NCBI GenBank assembly: GCA_006937955.1
Contig: SSNP01000151.1
Span: 994,408 to 1,058,407 of the forward strand
Direction of reading: 5' to 3'
Source of the DNA: Pachypanchax playfairii
Lineage: Eukaryota > Chordata > Actinopteri > Cyprinodontiformes > Aplocheilidae
Length of the DNA: 64,000 bases
How positions within the stretch are numbered: the stretch's first letter is position 1; each line of letters begins with the position of its first letter. Made by a program: the position numbers and the translations under genes. The notes under the pieces were generated by a model, which was not told the DNA's origin, did no database searches, and saw nothing but the letters and a program-made list of their open reading frames with translations. Below, in pieces: positions 60,166 through 64,000 of the stretch.

Positions 60166-61617
60166 ACAGTGTTTACTGTAGAAAAATAGGATAAAGGGAA
60201 GCTGACAAATCGACAGGTTAATGCATACGGGTAAACACACAAGAGTCCAGGGGATGCAGTGCTTTCAGAGTTCTATGGGAAATGAGAGGTTACTATAGGT
60301 TCGGACAAATAACAAAACGTTTTAAGATTGAATAGTCTTTACGCTATACTCCAGGAACTGTGCGTCTAATGGTCAGTGACGCACCAGCTATGGCGAGAGA
60401 CAACTGCAGCCTTCAGTGGAGAAGGAGTGGATGCGATTAACTGGAAGGCAGCGGATGGAAAGGATGGGAAGAGTGCAGCTGTATAATGTGCAGGTAGTGC
60501 CACATTATACACAGGGGAGAGTAAGACAGGAGGGAGAAGCAAGCATGGTTTACCGTTTTGGTTTCAGTTCTGAGGGATCTGAATGGCTAAGGTTTCCAGT
60601 CAGGGGCAAGAGAAAAGGCAAAGTCAGGGTCATATGACAGGTTTATACAAAGCAGGAAAGACAAATACAGACTGACATATAATGATAGCTGGTTAGAAGT
60701 GATTTGATTAATTGGCAACCACTGCCCGCTCTCACACAGTCTTTATGCAGAGGCGCACAAGGTGAGAGCAGGCAATGATTGCACAGCGGCAGGTGGAAAC
60801 AATAAAGAGTGATACAGAGCAGGGGGAGAGAAGGAAGGTGAAAAAAAAAACTAAATAAACAGGCTGATAGGTTCCAACACACAAGACAGATCATTGCATT
60901 GTTAAGACATTTCGGTGAAACTCAAGTCTGTTTGGACAGTTCTGGTGCTGGAATCAGTTCACACAGACAGCTCAACCTCCTTGTAATTGTAATGCCATTC
61001 TGTTGTTGCAATTTCATGTTCAAGTGTGCGAAGAAATTGGAAAGGAACAAACAACTAAAATTAATAATTTCCTGTTGTTAGTCAGGTTCCTGTGATTTTG
61101 AGCAAAGTTACAAGGAGCCCCTTCAGAAGGGCTGAAGAGCAATATGTTGCTCCAAAGCTACAGGATGCAGACCTCTGTGGAGGGTCTTTGCCACATTTTG
61201 CAATGCAGCTAAAGCGGTGGTCATTCTTAATCCCTCACTGGTGCTAATGTCTATGTCTCCTTAAAATAGTGTTCTAACAGTGCCTGGTTCTTTGTTATCC
61301 AGGTTTTAGTGAAGCAAAGAGCAGTAGATTTGCAGAAATCTGAGTTTTTCCTAGTGAGGAAAAGCAACATTCAATGGAAATGGAATCAACATTTGCAAGG
61401 TGTATAGTTAGAAGTGCATTACAGAAACTCTGCTGTCTCAGCCTGACAAGCACAGCAGTGTGCTTCTCACATCTATGTCTCAGGTACATTCTAGATTGAG
61501 CTGCTGCTCCTCCAGTCAGGAAACTTTGCAGAATTGTACCTGTTAAACAAGTGAATTCTGAGGCCACCTCTGTTTAATGGAGGGTTTTCCCTTTTAACAT
61601 ATATGGCTTCCTTCCAT
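60166..61617. other. Intergenic, no gene seen
   Basis: No supported gene or element ends; frames such as 60416-60637 have no recognisable motif. Confidence 0.45.
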
Positions 61618-62245
61618 GGTTCTCGAAAAAGGAAAAGGGTGGCTTGCCCTCTTCAGGTGGAGAGTCCTTGCCTCAAGTGGAGGAGTTCAAGTAACTCTGG
61701 GTCTCATTCACATGTGAGGGATGGATGGAGTGACAGACAAATCGGTGCAGCATCTGCTGTGATGTGGTTGCTGGAAAGGTAAAACTTTTGATTTACTGGT
61801 CAATCTATGTTCCAACCCTCACCTATGGCCATGAGATTTGGAACATGACCAAAAGGACGAGATCGCGGATACAAGCGGTTGAAATGACTTTCCTCCACAG
61901 GGTGGCTGAGGAGCTTGGTCACCCGGGAGGAGCTCAAGGTAGAGCCGCTGCTCCTTCACATCGAGAGGAGCCAGTTGAGGTGGCTTGGGCATCTGTTCCG
62001 GATGCCTCCTGGGCACCTCCCTGGGGAGATGTTCTGGGTACGTCCCACTGGGAGGAGGTCTTGAGGAAGACCTAGGTCACGCTGGCAGGACAATGTCTCT
62101 CAGCTGGCCTGGGCATGCCATGGGGTCCTCCCAGTTGAGCTGCAGAGGGTGTGCACGGATAGGGAGGTCTGGGCATCTCTGCTCAGAATGCAGCCACCAC
62201 AAACCTACCCCAGATGAAGCAGAAGAAAATGGATGGATGGGCTTG
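61618..62245 (+). mobile_element. Rex3-like LINE 3' fragment
   Basis: Plus strand: GGTGGAGAGTCCTTGCCTCA (coding for the QVESPCLKWRSS region), then IYWSIYVPTLTYGHEIWNMT and KRTRSRIQAVEMTFLHRVAE, then frame-shifted LHIERSQLRWLGHLFRMPPG-like sequence. It ends ATGGATGGATGG, the tail repeat known for Rex3. Several deletions; inactive. Same family as 4185-5190. Confidence 0.85.
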
Positions 62246-63418
62246 CTTAACTCCTCTTTCAAGTCATCTGACTTCTCTGTCCAACTGAAAGAGTGTCTTT
62301 TACCTTTAAGATGTAGGTGTACAGCTGAGTCTTTACCTGAAAAGCTGGTGCCATTCGTCTGTGGAGAGGTTGTTTATTTTCCCCTATGTAAAATTTGAAA
62401 CATTTCTAAACTGCACTGCACTCCTGTTTCTGGCAGCATCTACATGGAACAGAAGTTATAAACATAATACCGTACATGTTATCCTAGTTTATAATAATCA
62501 CATAACCTGAAAAAATATACTCACATAAACAGCTTTAGTGTCAATCATAAGCCTTTTTTATATTCAGTTTTACAGTTGAATTTTCCCCTCTTCCCCATAT
62601 GAGAAGTTCAAAAAACTGGAGGCAAAGAAAGGACAGCTAGATTTATTTCAATTTGCAAAGTCTGATAGTGTTTGTACTTTTTGAGTGATGTGAGTAACCT
62701 TGCAGCAAACACTGGCAGCCACAATAGCTGCTTGATAGGTAAGGGACTCAAATGTATTCTTGGGAAAAGCAGAAAAGCGACAAAAGAGGTGAAAAGCAGA
62801 GGACATTGAATAAGCATGAATGAGCTTGCAGAGTGAGAGGGATTTTTATGAACTCAACATCTTGTAAGCTATTTACTTTCTCTCCTCTGTCTAGGGAGTT
62901 GGTAAATCAAAGGTTAGGTGTATGCAAATTGCCCCATTTCACATAAATTGCTCACTATAGCAGAAATCACTTGTGAGGGCTTTTGTTCTGCACTCTTTCC
63001 ATTCAGAGAAGCTAAGCAGTAATTATTTGACCCTTGAAATTCTTGCCACTGAATAAAAGGGGCCATCGCTTCATATAGAAAAGACACATATGAAAAATTA
63101 CCTTTAAAATGGCAAACATACTTTTGTGATAGCAAAACACAAAGTGCACACTAAAATGTTGATGTGCCAATTCATTAAATAGTTCTAATTTGCACCTGCT
63201 GTGTGGAACTATATACTGTATGACATCACTTAATTACCTAAATACAGGAGAGTTTATTCTAGTTATCTAAAAAAAGTAACGTGATAATAAGCTTCATAAA
63301 TTAAAATTAAATTATGGTTGAGAAACTGTTCTGTCTGAAGAGTATTTGTTAGCTGGGGACAATGGACAAGTTTGTTAAAAATATTTTTCTAAATACTATA
63401 TAATAATATAATATTTTT
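62246..63418. other. Intergenic, no gene seen
   Basis: AT-rich with no recognisable feature. Confidence 0.45.
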
Positions 63419-63755
63419 CCTTTATTAATCCCTCATGGGGAATTTCAGCTCTACATTTTACCTATCCTCACCATGAGGTGAGGAGCAGAGGACAGCCATC
63501 TTGTATAGCGCCCGGAGGGCAGTTGCGGGGTTCAGTATTTTGCCCAAGGATACTTCAACACGTAGTGCCTGCCAGGTCACGGGATCAAGCTCTGGTCTTC
63601 CAATTGGAGGATGACCTCCTTCCTGATAGACTACTGCTGCCCCGGGACAGTGGTGGGTTCATTATCTTGCCCAAGGATACTATGACGTAGCTTGTCAGCA
63701 CGAGGGATCGAACCAATGGTCTTTCGAACAAAAGATGACCTCCCTTCCGCTAGAC
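63419..63755 (-). mobile_element. Dimeric tRNA-derived SINE, copy 2
   Basis: Reverse-orientation copy of the SINE at 55972-56316. The head has TCTAGCGGAAGGGAGGTCAT and GGTTCGATCCCTCG, and two TCCTTGGGCAAGATA-type cores occur (one reads TCCTTGGGCAAAATAC). The end is CCATGAGGGATTAATAAAGG. Confidence 0.87.
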
Positions 63756-63850
63756 TTATAACAAAAATAATAACCAAATTGATACATCTAGGATTATTTT
63801 AAAATTTGGACTGTTTTTACTGTGTGTTTTATTATTTTATTAGTTTTTAA

Positions 63851-64000
63851 AGAGGCCATTCCATTAAAAACGTTTTTTCTGAGGTTTCTGTTGAATATGT
63901 TAGCTTCACAGGTGTTCTTACCTTCATACTTGGTGTGAAAACAGCACAACAACTTCTCTTTCAATTTTTATTTCTTAAACTACACAAGTGGTGACTGGAT
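63851..64000 (-). mobile_element. TTAA element, family I, copy G (cut by window end)
   Basis: AGAGGCC end next to TTAA (63847-63850), and ATGAAG/GTAAGAAC on the minus strand near 63922-63932. The element continues beyond the window. Confidence 0.9.

Noticed and set aside
1..64000. CRISPR arrays, operons, ribosome binding sites or phage genes
   Set aside because: The sequence is clearly vertebrate: spliced exons, LINEs, SINEs and Tc1/hAT elements. The repeats seen are dispersed or simple, not regularly spaced.

Overview
The window reads as a repeat-rich piece of a teleost fish genome. The evidence is eukaryotic splice signals, low-GC non-coding sequence, and many teleost-typical elements: Tc1 copies, Rex3-like, Rex1-like and L2-like LINEs, tRNA-derived SINEs, hAT miniature elements and Ty3/gypsy remnants. 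Most short open frames are chance frames or decayed transposon fragments.

Host genes. Positions 2157-16439 carry, on the minus strand, the first three coding exons of a TKS4-type scaffold gene, which I call sh3pxd2b. They encode the start codon and the first 76 codons, including the N-terminal half of the PX domain, with GT/AG borders and matching intron phases. The gene continues past the left edge. Its intron 2 (2233-13877) has filled with transposons. Two minus-strand exon-like segments at 31613-31676 and 33211-33275 may belong to another gene that I do not recognise.

Layout. 3.2-4.0 kb: a palindromic terminal-repeat element beside a 213-bp hAT miniature element. 4.2-5.2 kb: a Rex3-like LINE with an inverted 5' part. 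6.4-7.5 kb: an R2/R4-type LINE remnant. 7.8-11.4 kb: several hAT elements, one with a LINE tail inside. 11.5-12.1 kb: the first of six copies of a TTAA-flanked family. 18.5-23.2 kb: a Tc1 element split by a nearly full-length L2-like LINE. 24.9-28.8 kb: a small TTAA element, a possible Harbinger fragment and a 3'-truncated Tc1 with intact DD34E residues. 29.7-30.3 kb: gypsy integrase remnant. 33.7-35.1 kb: a second copy of the 3.2 kb family and a LINE 3' end. 36.8-38.4 kb: a TTAA element inside another TTAA element, then a SINE. 40.5-41.4 kb: a solo LTR. 41.5-42.1 and 52.4-53.5 kb: two more TTAA elements. 54.5-57.6 kb: a Rex1-like LINE with a dimeric SINE inside. 59.5-60.2 kb: a mariner-like fragment. 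61.6-62.2 kb: a second Rex3-like fragment. 63.4 kb to the end: a second dimeric SINE and a seventh TTAA-type end.

The most interesting pattern is that several unrelated short DNA elements (TTAA-flanked families and one hAT) keep the same internal layout. Each has a start codon, a very short coding stub and a strong 5' splice site, and no transposase body. They look like internally deleted transposons that kept the transposase first exon. In principle they could act as portable first exons.
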